The notes below the pieces were generated by a model that saw nothing but the letters and a program-made list of their open reading frames with translations, ran no database searches and was not told where the DNA came from. From Candidatus Hydromicrobium americanum (lineage in GTDB: Bacteria; Actinomycetota; Humimicrobiia; Humimicrobiales; Humimicrobiaceae), in assembly GCA_002779205.1 (NCBI GenBank), contig PEXF01000117.1:1-8172 (forward strand): a stretch of DNA of 8,172 nt, given 5' to 3'. A program made the position numbers and the translations under genes. Shown here piece by piece: positions 1-6,903 of the stretch (position 1 is its first letter; every line of letters starts with the position of its first letter).

Positions 1-1198
1 TAGTTTTTGCTTCCTTACCAGTAGTCTCATACAGCCTTTTAGAAGCTCTTCCCGTTGGAGCGCCTAAAAGAACGCTTTTATTTTTCTTTTCAAAAATTTT
101 TATAACAAAATTCAGTATGGTACTTTTTCCTGTACCGGGACTTCCGGTTATAACCAGTATTTTTTCATTTACCGCCTTTTCAATAGCTTTTATCTGAATA
201 TCATCCAGAATTATTCTTTCTTTTGCTGCCAGATTATTTATTAAATCGCATATACCATCCTTTTTGCTTCCCCTTATCTTATGTTCCATTTCATCGCCTA
301 AAAGCGCCAGAATTTTTTCACTTACGTATTTTTCAGCATTATAGATACTGGCCAGATAAACTTTGCTTACATTATCTTTAACAATAATTATTCTTCCATC
401 CCCTTCAAGTTTACTTAAAGCATCGATAATCTTTCCTAATTCCGTGCAAAGAAAATTTTCTGCTATCTCTATAAATTCTTCATATGGGAAGTAGCAATGT
501 CCTTCATCCTCTGCAGACTTTAGTAAATAAATTATTCCTGCCTTTATTCTGAACAACGAATCTTTTTCAATACCTGTTTTTAATGCAATTTTATCTGCAG
601 TTTTAAAACCTATTCCAAATATATCCTCTGATAGCCTATAAGGGTTTACCTTTATAACATTTATGGAATTATCACCGTAATTATTATAAATTTTTGTAGC
701 ATAAGTATTGCTTATTCCATAGGATTGTAAAAAGATCATAACCTCTCTTATATTTTTGTGTTTTTTCCAGGATTTTGAAATTAAATTTATTCTTTTTTTA
801 CCAATACCATCTATCTCATTTAATCTTTTTGGCTCTTCATCCAGTATTTTTAAAGTGTCAAGCTTAAAATGAGAAACTATTCTGTTTGCCATTACCGGTC
901 CAATACCTTTTATTAAACCTGAGCCTAAATAATTCTCGATACCAACAGCAGTAGCTGGTTCAGTTGTCTTAATGCTTTCAATTTCAAATTGTTGTCCATA
1001 ATTCCTGTTTAAAATCCATTTTCCAGTCACTTCCAATTTTTCACCACATTGAAGCTCAAAAGCATTTCCTATAATGGTTACCAGACTATTATCCTCTAAC
1101 CTTACTTTTCCAACCATAAACCCGGTTTCAGAATTTTTAAAAATAATCTTCTCTAAAATTCCTTTGATTATACTTTTTTGATTGTTCAGATTGTTCAT
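1..1198 (-). CDS. recD2: RecD2-type (RecD/TraA family) ATP-dependent DNA helicase, N-terminal 399 residues; 3' part beyond left edge
   Basis: Superfamily 1B helicase that, in characterised RecD2 proteins, unwinds DNA 5'-3' in repair and replication-fork upkeep, without RecBC. I translated this frame by hand from the ATG at 1198; it stays open to the window edge. Visible in order: an OB-like YrrC-type N-terminal domain (about residues 8-80); helix-hairpin-helix repeats (KGIGPVMANRI at 97-107, NEIDGIGKKR at 127-136, DIFGIGFKTADKIA at 192-205); a Q-motif-like Gln335; Walker A GSPGTGKST at 352-360 with Lys358 and Thr360; and motif Ia APTGRASKR at 380-388, typical of RecD2. Walker B and later motifs lie outside the window. 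The N-terminal extension before Walker A separates it from the RecBCD subunit RecD. The start is 7 bases after the proS stop with no clear Shine-Dalgarno, so translational coupling is likely (inference). Family assignment is firm; the exact start is fairly firm. Confidence 0.9.
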   Translation of the reverse strand, partial: MNNLNNQKSIIKGILEKIIFKNSETGFMVGKVRLEDNSLVTIIGNAFELQCGEKLEVTGKWILNRNYGQQFEIESIKTTEPATAVGIENYLGSGLIKGIGPVMANRIVSHFKLDTLKILDEEPKRLNEIDGIGKKRINLISKSWKKHKNIREVMIFLQSYGISNTYATKIYNNYGDNSINVIKVNPYRLSEDIFGIGFKTADKIALKTGIEKDSLFRIKAGIIYLLKSAEDEGHCYFPYEEFIEIAENFLCTELGKIIDALSKLEGDGRIIIVKDNVSKVYLASIYNAEKYVSEKILALLGDEMEHKIRGSKKDGICDLINNLAAKERIILDDIQIKAIEKAVNEKILVITGSPGTGKSTILNFVIKIFEKKNKSVLLGAPTGRASKRLYETTGKEAKT

Positions 1199-1205
1199 TT
1201 TGAGT

Positions 1206-2555
1206 TTATCCGAGGTTATTTGCAGCCTTAAATTCTTTTATAAACTTTGGAATAGAATCTACGGGTAGCTCTACTCTCTTACAATCTTTCCTATACTCAA
1301 CATCTATTAATCTACTGCCCAGAAATTTCCTGCCTAAAATAAATCTAACAGGGATTCCTATTAAATCTGAATCTTTAAATTTTATTCCTGCACTTACATC
1401 TCTATCATCATAAAGAACTTCGACATCTAATTTTTTTAAAGTCTTATATATCATGTCGCTTGCTTTAGATAACTCGCTATTTTTTTCAGTAGTAACAATA
1501 ATATTAACTGTAAATGGAGCTATAGAAGGCGGCCATTTTATCCCTTTATCGTCGTGCAGTTGTTCTATTGCTGCTGCCAGTATTCTAGTGACCCCTATTC
1601 CATAACAGCCCATAACTAAAGGCTTCAACTTTCCATCTACATCAAGAAATCTGGCATCCAGCTTTTCACTGTATTTATCGCCCAACTTGAAAATATGTCC
1701 GACCTCAATTCCTTTTTCAATCTTCAGTTTTTTCCCGCAATTAATACATCTGTCTCCCTGCTCTGGCTCGGGATAGGGATGAGTAAAATCGCCCATCTTT
1801 TTTATTTTATTATCTTTATTTTTCTTACCAGTCTCAGAAATGGATTTTGACATTTCATATTTTGCTGAATAACCGCATGCTGGACAAAAAGCCAATTTTT
1901 CTTCACCATTTTCAGCAAGTACTATAAATTCATGGGAATAGCTCCCACCAATCAGCCCTGTCTCAGCCTCAACCACCCTGTACTGGAGACCAATTCTTTC
2001 AAGTATCCTGCAATAAGCATCATACATGCTCTTATAAATAACCCCCAAATCATCATCGTTCCTGCAGAAACTATAGGCATCTTTCATAATAAACTCTCTG
2101 GCTCTGAGTAATCCATATCTCGGTCTCATTTCATCCCTGAACTTGACCTGGATTTGATATAAATTTACAGGCAGATTTTTATATGATTTCAAATCTAAAT
2201 ATGCCAGATAGGTTATTAGCTCCTCATGAGTAGGTCCAAGACAGAAATCCCTTTTGTTCCTATCTTTTAACCTGAACATTTCAGGACCATACTCTTTCCA
2301 CCTACCTGACTTTTCCCATAAAACCGAAGGTTGTATAACCGGTAAAAATAACTCGATAGCACCCGAATTATTCATTTCCTGTCTAATTATCTCTTCAATT
2401 TTTTTTAGGACTCTGAATCCCAGTGGCAAAAAAGAATAAATACCTGATGCAACTTTTCTGATAAGTCCAGCTCTCAGAGCTAAGGAATGGCTTGGTATTT
2501 CGGCTTCGCTAGGTACTTCTTTTAAAGTTGGAATAAAAAATTGAGAAAATTTCAA
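1206..2555 (-). CDS. proS: Prolyl-tRNA synthetase, bacterial-type class II, lacking the INS editing domain
   Basis: Charges tRNAPro with proline using ATP in the cytoplasm. The 449 residues show the class II core: motif 1 around residues 44-74 (LPLGFRVLKKIEEIIRQEM), the GPTHEE loop at 107-112, motif 2 at 139-163 (FRDEMRPRYG, then MKDAYSF), and motif 3 at 316-332 (GCYGIGVTRILAAAIEQ). The anticodon-binding domain follows at about 347-445. Bacterial-type ProRS is usually about 570 residues, with a YbaK-like INS domain of about 180 residues between motifs 2 and 3. Here that place holds only about 38 lysine-rich residues between CPACG (Cys224, Cys227) and CINCG (Cys270, Cys273), which could bind zinc (inference). 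Deamidation-type errors aside, the protein should lack its own Ala-tRNAPro editing. The start is TTG: an in-frame stop lies just upstream with no ATG after it, and an AAGGGAG ribosome site sits 6 bases before it. It begins 21 bases after the ispG stop. Confidence 0.96.
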   Translation of the reverse strand: MKFSQFFIPTLKEVPSEAEIPSHSLALRAGLIRKVASGIYSFLPLGFRVLKKIEEIIRQEMNNSGAIELFLPVIQPSVLWEKSGRWKEYGPEMFRLKDRNKRDFCLGPTHEELITYLAYLDLKSYKNLPVNLYQIQVKFRDEMRPRYGLLRAREFIMKDAYSFCRNDDDLGVIYKSMYDAYCRILERIGLQYRVVEAETGLIGGSYSHEFIVLAENGEEKLAFCPACGYSAKYEMSKSISETGKKNKDNKIKKMGDFTHPYPEPEQGDRCINCGKKLKIEKGIEVGHIFKLGDKYSEKLDARFLDVDGKLKPLVMGCYGIGVTRILAAAIEQLHDDKGIKWPPSIAPFTVNIIVTTEKNSELSKASDMIYKTLKKLDVEVLYDDRDVSAGIKFKDSDLIGIPVRFILGRKFLGSRLIDVEYRKDCKRVELPVDSIPKFIKEFKAANNLG

Positions 2556-2561
2556 TTTAAG

Positions 2562-2568
2562 CTCCCTT
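2562..2568 (-). promoter_or_regulatory. Ribosome binding site deciding the TTG start of proS
   Basis: AAGGGAG on the minus strand lies 6 bases before the TTG at 2555-2553. No ATG is available in frame between the upstream stop and this TTG, so the site and the frame together fix the start. Confidence 0.7.
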
Positions 2569-2576
2569 TTACCTAT

Positions 2577-3641
2577 TTAAACTAATCTTTCTAACTCCTT
2601 TTTTAATTCTTTAGCTGCAATATTTTTATCTACTCTTTTTATCACTCTGCCCTTTAAAAATACTGCAGCTTTATCTTTACCAAAGGCTATCCCCAGATCT
2701 GCATCTTTTGCCTCTCCAGGTCCATTTACAATACAACCCATAACTGCTAATTTCAAATTCTCTTTTACATCTGCGGTCAGCTTCTCAATTTCATCTACAA
2801 TTTGCTCTAAATCATCCGTCGTTCTTCCGCATGTGGGACAGGAAATTATATCCACTCCCACCTTTCTTAAGCCTAGACTATTAAGAATTATATATGCAGC
2901 TTTTACTTCATCAATTGATTTTCCGGTCAGTGAAACCCTGATGGTATCTCCTATTCCTTTAGATAATAAGATACCAATGCCCACTGAAGACTTTATGCTG
3001 CCCCTGAATTTAGGTCCTGCTTCAGTCACACCTAAATGTAAAGGATAATCAACTTTATTTGATACTAGCTCATATACATTTATGGTATCTAGAACTGATG
3101 ATGCTTTTGCCGATATTTTAAAATTTTTAAATTTTAAACTTTCTAAAAGTCTAACATTTTCCAGCGCGCTTTCAACCATTGAGTTGACAATATTCCCGTT
3201 ATTTTCTTTCAAAATCTTTTTATCTATAGAACCCGAATTAATTCCAATTCTTACTACCACCTTTTTTCTTTTAGCTTTTTCTACAATCTCTCCAACTCGC
3301 TTATGCCCACCTATATTACCCGGATTTATTCTTATCCCATCAATCCCAATATCCATGCATTCCAGTGCTAACCTGTAATCAAATTGAATATCAGCTACCA
3401 CTGGAACTGAAAAAATCCCTTCATCAATTAATCGTTTAAGATAACTTATGGATCTCTTTTCGGGTACCGCTATTCTAATGAGCTCGCAACCACTGCCAAT
3501 CATCTCTTTTATTTCGCTTCTAATTCCACCTAAATCCTCCAGCTTGCTTTTAGTCATGGACTGAACAATAATAGGGCTGCTGCCTCCTATTTTCAATTTC
3601 CCTACCTGTATAATCCTGGTTTTTTTTCTTTTTATTTGCAT
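2577..3641 (-). CDS. ispG: 4-hydroxy-3-methylbut-2-en-1-yl diphosphate synthase (IspG/GcpE)
   Basis: Converts 2-C-methyl-D-erythritol 2,4-cyclodiphosphate to HMBPP, the penultimate step of the MEP isoprenoid pathway, using a [4Fe-4S] cluster and reduced ferredoxin or flavodoxin. The 354 residues match the short two-domain bacterial form: a TIM-barrel domain (about 1-255; VQSMT at 26-30, INPGNIG at 105-111, GVTEAGP at 204-210) and a C-terminal cluster domain. Cluster ligands are visible as Cys268 and Cys271 in SCPTCGR, Cys303 in MGCIVNGPGEA, and Glu310. The stretch after VQSMT (KSKLED) departs from the usual T-x-T-x-D pattern, a mild oddity. The ATG at 3641 places the standard K-T-R...V-G...IGG opening at the N-terminus, but the 24-base leader after the rseP stop is almost all A/T with no Shine-Dalgarno. 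Its position next to rseP is conserved in many bacteria; the usual partner dxr is missing here. Confidence 0.97.
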   Translation of the reverse strand: MQIKRKKTRIIQVGKLKIGGSSPIIVQSMTKSKLEDLGGIRSEIKEMIGSGCELIRIAVPEKRSISYLKRLIDEGIFSVPVVADIQFDYRLALECMDIGIDGIRINPGNIGGHKRVGEIVEKAKRKKVVVRIGINSGSIDKKILKENNGNIVNSMVESALENVRLLESLKFKNFKISAKASSVLDTINVYELVSNKVDYPLHLGVTEAGPKFRGSIKSSVGIGILLSKGIGDTIRVSLTGKSIDEVKAAYIILNSLGLRKVGVDIISCPTCGRTTDDLEQIVDEIEKLTADVKENLKLAVMGCIVNGPGEAKDADLGIAFGKDKAAVFLKGRVIKRVDKNIAAKELKKELERLV

Positions 3642-3665
3642 TTGAAATTATTATGTATTTAATTA

Positions 3666-4730
3666 TTACATATTCATTATATTAAAAGGGTTTATTATAT
3701 CAAAAACAAAACCAATAATGAGTATGGAAACCAGAATAAATACGCCTACAGAATTAAAAATCTCCAAAACTTTCCTGGGTACGGGTTTTTTTCTTACAGC
3801 TTCAGTTACAATCAATGCAACATTTCCTCCATCTAAAGGGAGAATTGGAATTAAATTTCCAAAACCCATCAGAATAGAAACCAGTGCAACAAAAAATATA
3901 AAATTCTGCATACCCATTGATGCTGATTGTTGAAATATGCTTACTATTCCAATCGGTGAAACCGGCCTTGCCTCGCTAAAGGGTATTTTTCCTGAAAACA
4001 GCATTCCAAATAACTTTACATAAGTAATGCTTATATCCCATGTCATCTTAAAGCTTTCTTTTACTATTTTAAAAAAGCCCAGTTTCTCTTCAACAAGCCG
4101 TGGGCTTATCCCCAGAAATCCCTCTCCTTCAATATCATCCAGTATAACTTCAAGTTTCATCTCCTCTCCATCCCGGATAATAGTATAGGTTACTTTTTTA
4201 CCGGGATGCTTTTTTGTTACTTCCGAAAAATCATCCCAGCTTTCAATTTTTTTATCATCAAGAGCAATAACCTCATCACCTATTTCAAAACCGTTTTTCT
4301 CAGCAGGTGATTCTGGTTGGATAAAATCAATAGTTGTCGTGGGGACAAATACACCCATACTCAAGAAAATACCAATCAGTATTACTGCAAAAATTACATT
4401 AAACACGGGTCCACCAATTGAGACTAGCAGTTTCTTATAGAAGGGCTTGTTCTGAAAAGCCTTATCTTTCATATTGGGAAGTATGGATTCATTTCTATCC
4501 ATACCTAAAATTTTATTATAACCTCCTACAGGTATAGCGCTGACACCGTAAGTAGTACCACCCCTGGCTTTAAATTTAAAAAGCTTTGGACCAAAGCCAA
4601 TAAAAAATTCTTCAACATGCATTCCTCCGATTTTTGCCAATAAAAAATGCCCTAATTCATGAACTATTACTATCAGGGACAATCCGATTATTGCCAGAAT
4701 ATATTGAAGAATAACAATCAAACTTTGCAT
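3666..4730 (-). CDS. rseP: RseP/RasP/Rip1-type site-2 intramembrane zinc metalloprotease (family M50B)
   Basis: Cleaves membrane-anchored substrates such as anti-sigma factors or signal-peptide remnants inside the lipid bilayer; the substrate here cannot be told. The 354 residues carry VHELGHF at 23-29 (zinc ligands His24 and His28, catalytic Glu25) within the first membrane helix. They also carry the membrane-loop motif PVGGYNK at 67-73, a second helix with GGPVFN at 106-111, one PDZ domain (about 128-200), a third helix (about 273-297) with LDGG at 299-302 supplying Asp300, and a final helix at about 325-346. Two usually conserved places differ: GGYVK reads GGYNK, and the His or Arg after LDGG is Asn303. 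RPVSPIG (255-261) and NLIPILPLDGG (292-302) resemble actinobacterial Rip1-like proteins (from memory). The ATG is 6 bases after the uppS TGA with no good Shine-Dalgarno, which suggests coupling. All catalytic residues are present. Confidence 0.93.
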   Translation of the reverse strand: MQSLIVILQYILAIIGLSLIVIVHELGHFLLAKIGGMHVEEFFIGFGPKLFKFKARGGTTYGVSAIPVGGYNKILGMDRNESILPNMKDKAFQNKPFYKKLLVSIGGPVFNVIFAVILIGIFLSMGVFVPTTTIDFIQPESPAEKNGFEIGDEVIALDDKKIESWDDFSEVTKKHPGKKVTYTIIRDGEEMKLEVILDDIEGEGFLGISPRLVEEKLGFFKIVKESFKMTWDISITYVKLFGMLFSGKIPFSEARPVSPIGIVSIFQQSASMGMQNFIFFVALVSILMGFGNLIPILPLDGGNVALIVTEAVRKKPVPRKVLEIFNSVGVFILVSILIIGFVFDIINPFNIMNM

Positions 4731-4736
4731 AGGAAA

Positions 4737-5498
4737 TCACAACCTGCCAAATCTTCTACTCCGCTGCTGATAATAATAAATTGCTTTTAGAAAATTTTTC
4801 CTTTTGAAATCTGGCCAGAGCGTTTTTACAAAATAAAATTCGCAGTATGCAATTTGCCACAACAAGAAATTACTCACTCTATATTCACCACTGGTTCTTA
4901 TTAAAAAATCGGGATCAGGGCATTCTTTCGTAAATAAATAATCTGAAAATGTTTTTTCATCCAATTTTTCAATGTCTATGTCATTTCTTTCAGCTGCTTT
5001 ATGTATCTTCCTGGCCGCATCTACAATTTCCTGCCTGGAGCCGTAATTAAAAGCAATACTGAAAAAAAGCTTAGTATTATTTGCAGTTTGCTTTTCTGCA
5101 TTTTCAAAAGCTTCCAGTATTTTATAAGGAATTAACTTTCTATCACCTATCAAGAATACTCTTACACCGTTTTTGTTCAAGGCTCCCAATTCCTCTTTTA
5201 ATGATTCCAGAAATAGATTTAATAAAAAATTGACTTCGTCTTTTGGTCTTTGCCAATTTTCACTTGAAAATGAGTATACAGTTAAGAATTTTATTCCTAA
5301 CTGTACGCATGCTGTTATGACTTCCCTGAGAGCTTCAACCCCTGCCTTATGACCAGCGGACCGTGGCAATTTTCTTTTTACAGCCCATCTGCCATTTCCA
5401 TCCATAATAATAGCCACATGCTCTGGAATGATATTTTTTTTTAGCTCTTTTACGGTCGGAACTCTTATAGAAGAAAAAATAGAAGAAATTAAACTCAA
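4737..5498 (-). CDS. uppS: Isoprenyl transferase, probably undecaprenyl diphosphate synthase (cis-prenyltransferase)
   Basis: Adds isopentenyl diphosphate units in cis to farnesyl diphosphate to make the C55 lipid carrier for peptidoglycan and other envelope polymers. The 253 residues show the family signatures: IIMDGNGRWA at 30-39 with the catalytic Asp33, AGHKAG at 48-53, YSFSSENWQRP at 75-85, FNYGSRQE at 150-157, and RTSGEYRVSNFLLWQ at 201-215 (diphosphate-binding Arg201 and Arg207, Ser209), ending in the usual RRFGRL. Tyr206 replaces the common Gln in RTSGEQR, likely harmless. Product length cannot be fixed from sequence, so a different chain length is possible. The start codon is TTG, with AGGA 6 bases upstream; the frr stop is only 12 bases away. 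The gene next downstream is rseP, without the usual cdsA and dxr between. Confidence 0.95.
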   Translation of the reverse strand: MSLISSIFSSIRVPTVKELKKNIIPEHVAIIMDGNGRWAVKRKLPRSAGHKAGVEALREVITACVQLGIKFLTVYSFSSENWQRPKDEVNFLLNLFLESLKEELGALNKNGVRVFLIGDRKLIPYKILEAFENAEKQTANNTKLFFSIAFNYGSRQEIVDAARKIHKAAERNDIDIEKLDEKTFSDYLFTKECPDPDFLIRTSGEYRVSNFLLWQIAYCEFYFVKTLWPDFKRKNFLKAIYYYQQRSRRFGRL

Positions 5499-5504
5499 AG
5501 TACT

Positions 5505-5508
5505 TCCT
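5505..5508 (-). promoter_or_regulatory. Ribosome binding site for the TTG start of uppS
   Basis: AGGA on the minus strand lies 6 bases before TTG (5498-5496) and just after the frr TAG stop (5513-5511). It supports TTG as the start and suggests that ribosomes ending frr can restart on uppS. Confidence 0.65.
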
Positions 5509-5510
5509 AC

Positions 5511-6068
5511 CTACACTTCCATAATTTCTTTTTCTTTCTGGGCTAAAGAATCATTAAGCTTCTCTATAAATTCATCAGTAATTTCCTGAACTTCCTTTTG
5601 AGAATTTATCAGATCGTCTTCAGTTATCTTGCTTACACTTTCCATTTTTTTAAATTCATCATTTATTTCTCTTCTGATATTTCTAATTGCTATTCTCCCA
5701 TCTTCGGCAATCTTCCTAACTAATTTGACTAATTCTTTTCTTCTTTCCTCATTTAAGGGAGGAACATTCAACCGGATAACTTTTCCGTTATTTGATGGAT
5801 TAATACCCAGATCGGATTTGGATATTTGAGTTTCAATCTCCTTCAGAAATTTTGGCTCGTAAGGTGAAATTAGAATAACTCTCGGTTCAGGTATACTGAC
5901 ATTAGACATATGTTTCAATAAAGTTTTACTGCCATAATAGTCAATATAAATATTATCCAGTAAAGACACGGACGCTCTTCCTGTTCTAATAGTATTAAAT
6001 TCATGTTGAGTTCTTTCCAGGGATTGATGCATTCTTTTTTTCGCATCAACCAGTAGTGCATCTTTCAT
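5511..6068 (-). CDS. frr: Ribosome recycling factor (RRF)
   Basis: With EF-G, splits the post-termination ribosome so that subunits can be reused. The sequence is canonical: RTGRAS and LLDNIYIDYYG early, SDLGINPSNNG in the middle, NVPPLNEERRKEL, then RNIRREIND with the Arg needed for activity, and a final coiled-coil-forming helix ending KEKEIMEV. I choose the ATG at 6068 (protein MKDALL..., 185 residues), which equals the E. coli length and puts the key Arg at residue 132 as in E. coli. An in-frame ATG at 6080 would add four residues, but the AAAGGA ribosome site touches that ATG with no spacing. The gap from pyrH is 53 bases (to 6080), the largest in the window. It holds only a small imperfect stem (TGAAA...TTTCA) without a T-run, so I do not call a terminator. 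The TAG stop lies 12 bases before uppS. Confidence 0.96.
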   Translation of the reverse strand: MKDALLVDAKKRMHQSLERTQHEFNTIRTGRASVSLLDNIYIDYYGSKTLLKHMSNVSIPEPRVILISPYEPKFLKEIETQISKSDLGINPSNNGKVIRLNVPPLNEERRKELVKLVRKIAEDGRIAIRNIRREINDEFKKMESVSKITEDDLINSQKEVQEITDEFIEKLNDSLAQKEKEIMEV

Positions 6069-6080
6069 TTTTATAGCCAT

Positions 6081-6086
6081 TCCTTT
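6081..6086 (-). promoter_or_regulatory. Ribosome binding site that bears on the frr start
   Basis: AAAGGA on the minus strand directly abuts the ATG at 6080 (zero spacing) and lies 12 bases before the ATG at 6068. Zero spacing would not place the start codon in the P site, so the inner ATG is preferred, though 12 bases is on the long side. Confidence 0.6.
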
Positions 6087-6133
6087 CGATTAGCTCAAGG
6101 CACAAAACGTAATGAAACCATTTCTTTCAGACT

Positions 6134-6853
6134 TTACTCCTTCGTAACTAAAGTGCCAATTTTTTTACCCATTATAACTCCTTTTATATTGCCTGGCTTT
6201 GTAATATCAAAAACAACAATAGGTAAATTATTTTCCATACATAAAGAAGTAGCTGTAGAATCCAGAACTCTGAGATTTTTCTTTAATACATCCAGGAAAG
6301 TTAATTTAACAAACTTCCTGGCATCTTTAAATTTTACAGGGTCTTTATCGTATACACCGTCAACTTTTGTAGCTTTAAATATTATCTCGGCTTCTATTTC
6401 AAGCGCCCGCAGAGCAGCAGCTGTATCAGTTGTAAAATATGGATTACCAGTCCCGCCAGCAAATATTACTACTCTTTTTTTCTCCAGATGTCTTACTGCC
6501 TTTCTCCTGATAAAAGGCTCAGCAATTTCCTGCATTGATATTGCAGTTTGAACCCTGGTAATTATTCCAATTCTTTCCAATGCATTCTGTAGCCCTAATG
6601 CATTCATAATAGTAGCCAGCATTCCAATATAATCAGCGGTGGTTCTATCCATACCATTTGCACTGGCAGAAACACCTCTCCAGAAATTCCCTCCACCAAT
6701 AACTACTGCGACTTCTACACCTAACTCTACTACCTCTTTTATCTGACTGGATATATTATTGGTAACCTTTGGGTCTATTCCATAATCTAAATCACCTAAT
6801 AACGCCTGGCCGCTGATCTTAAGTAAAACCCTGTTGTATTTTAATTTTTCCAT
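6134..6853 (-). CDS. pyrH: UMP kinase (uridylate kinase)
   Basis: Phosphorylates UMP to UDP with ATP, feeding UTP and CTP synthesis. The bacterial enzyme is a hexamer of the amino-acid-kinase fold, in known cases activated by GTP and inhibited by UTP. The 239 residues show the phosphate-binding KISGQAL at 12-18 (usually KLSGEAL; Gln16 replaces Glu), GGGNFWRG at 53-60, the UMP-binding MDRTTADYIGMLAT at 68-81, FAGGTGNPYFTTDTAAA at 131-147, KATKVDGVYDKDP at 160-172, and LRVLDSTA at 194-201. Length and order of motifs are standard. The ATG at 6853 is 50 bases past the tsf stop; only a weak AGG lies upstream at a long distance. Position between tsf and frr is one of the most conserved bacterial gene arrangements, which supports the call. 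Confidence 0.97.
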   Translation of the reverse strand: MEKLKYNRVLLKISGQALLGDLDYGIDPKVTNNISSQIKEVVELGVEVAVVIGGGNFWRGVSASANGMDRTTADYIGMLATIMNALGLQNALERIGIITRVQTAISMQEIAEPFIRRKAVRHLEKKRVVIFAGGTGNPYFTTDTAAALRALEIEAEIIFKATKVDGVYDKDPVKFKDARKFVKLTFLDVLKKNLRVLDSTATSLCMENNLPIVVFDITKPGNIKGVIMGKKIGTLVTKE

Positions 6854-6903
6854 ATATTTTATGCCTATTATCTTTTAAGCAAAAAAATATTAGAAATTAC
6901 TTA

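Noticed and set aside
1731..1880. The shortened proS centre as a frameshifted or broken gene.
   Set aside because: The frame is uninterrupted, motifs 1, 2 and 3 and the anticodon-binding domain are all intact, and the junction keeps paired CxxC motifs. Domain loss fits better than decay.
6081..6133. A small hairpin (TGAAA...TTTCA) in the pyrH-frr gap as a terminator or attenuator.
   Set aside because: The stem is only about 5 AT-rich pairs and is not followed by a clean T-run on the minus strand; the genes around it are a conserved operon.
6153..6551. A 132-codon open frame on the plus strand opposite pyrH.
   Set aside because: It lies wholly antisense to a fully conserved UMP kinase, has no ribosome site I could see, and reads as hydrophobic low-complexity protein typical of antisense frames. 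The other plus-strand frames (e.g. 3082-3378, 2833-3048, 5629-5829) fail in the same way.
6854..6903. A possible promoter in the tsf-pyrH gap (TTGCTT, 15 bases, TAAAAT on the minus strand).
   Set aside because: The -10-like box sits 2 bases before the pyrH ATG, so the transcript would start inside the coding region; AT-rich gaps give such matches by chance.
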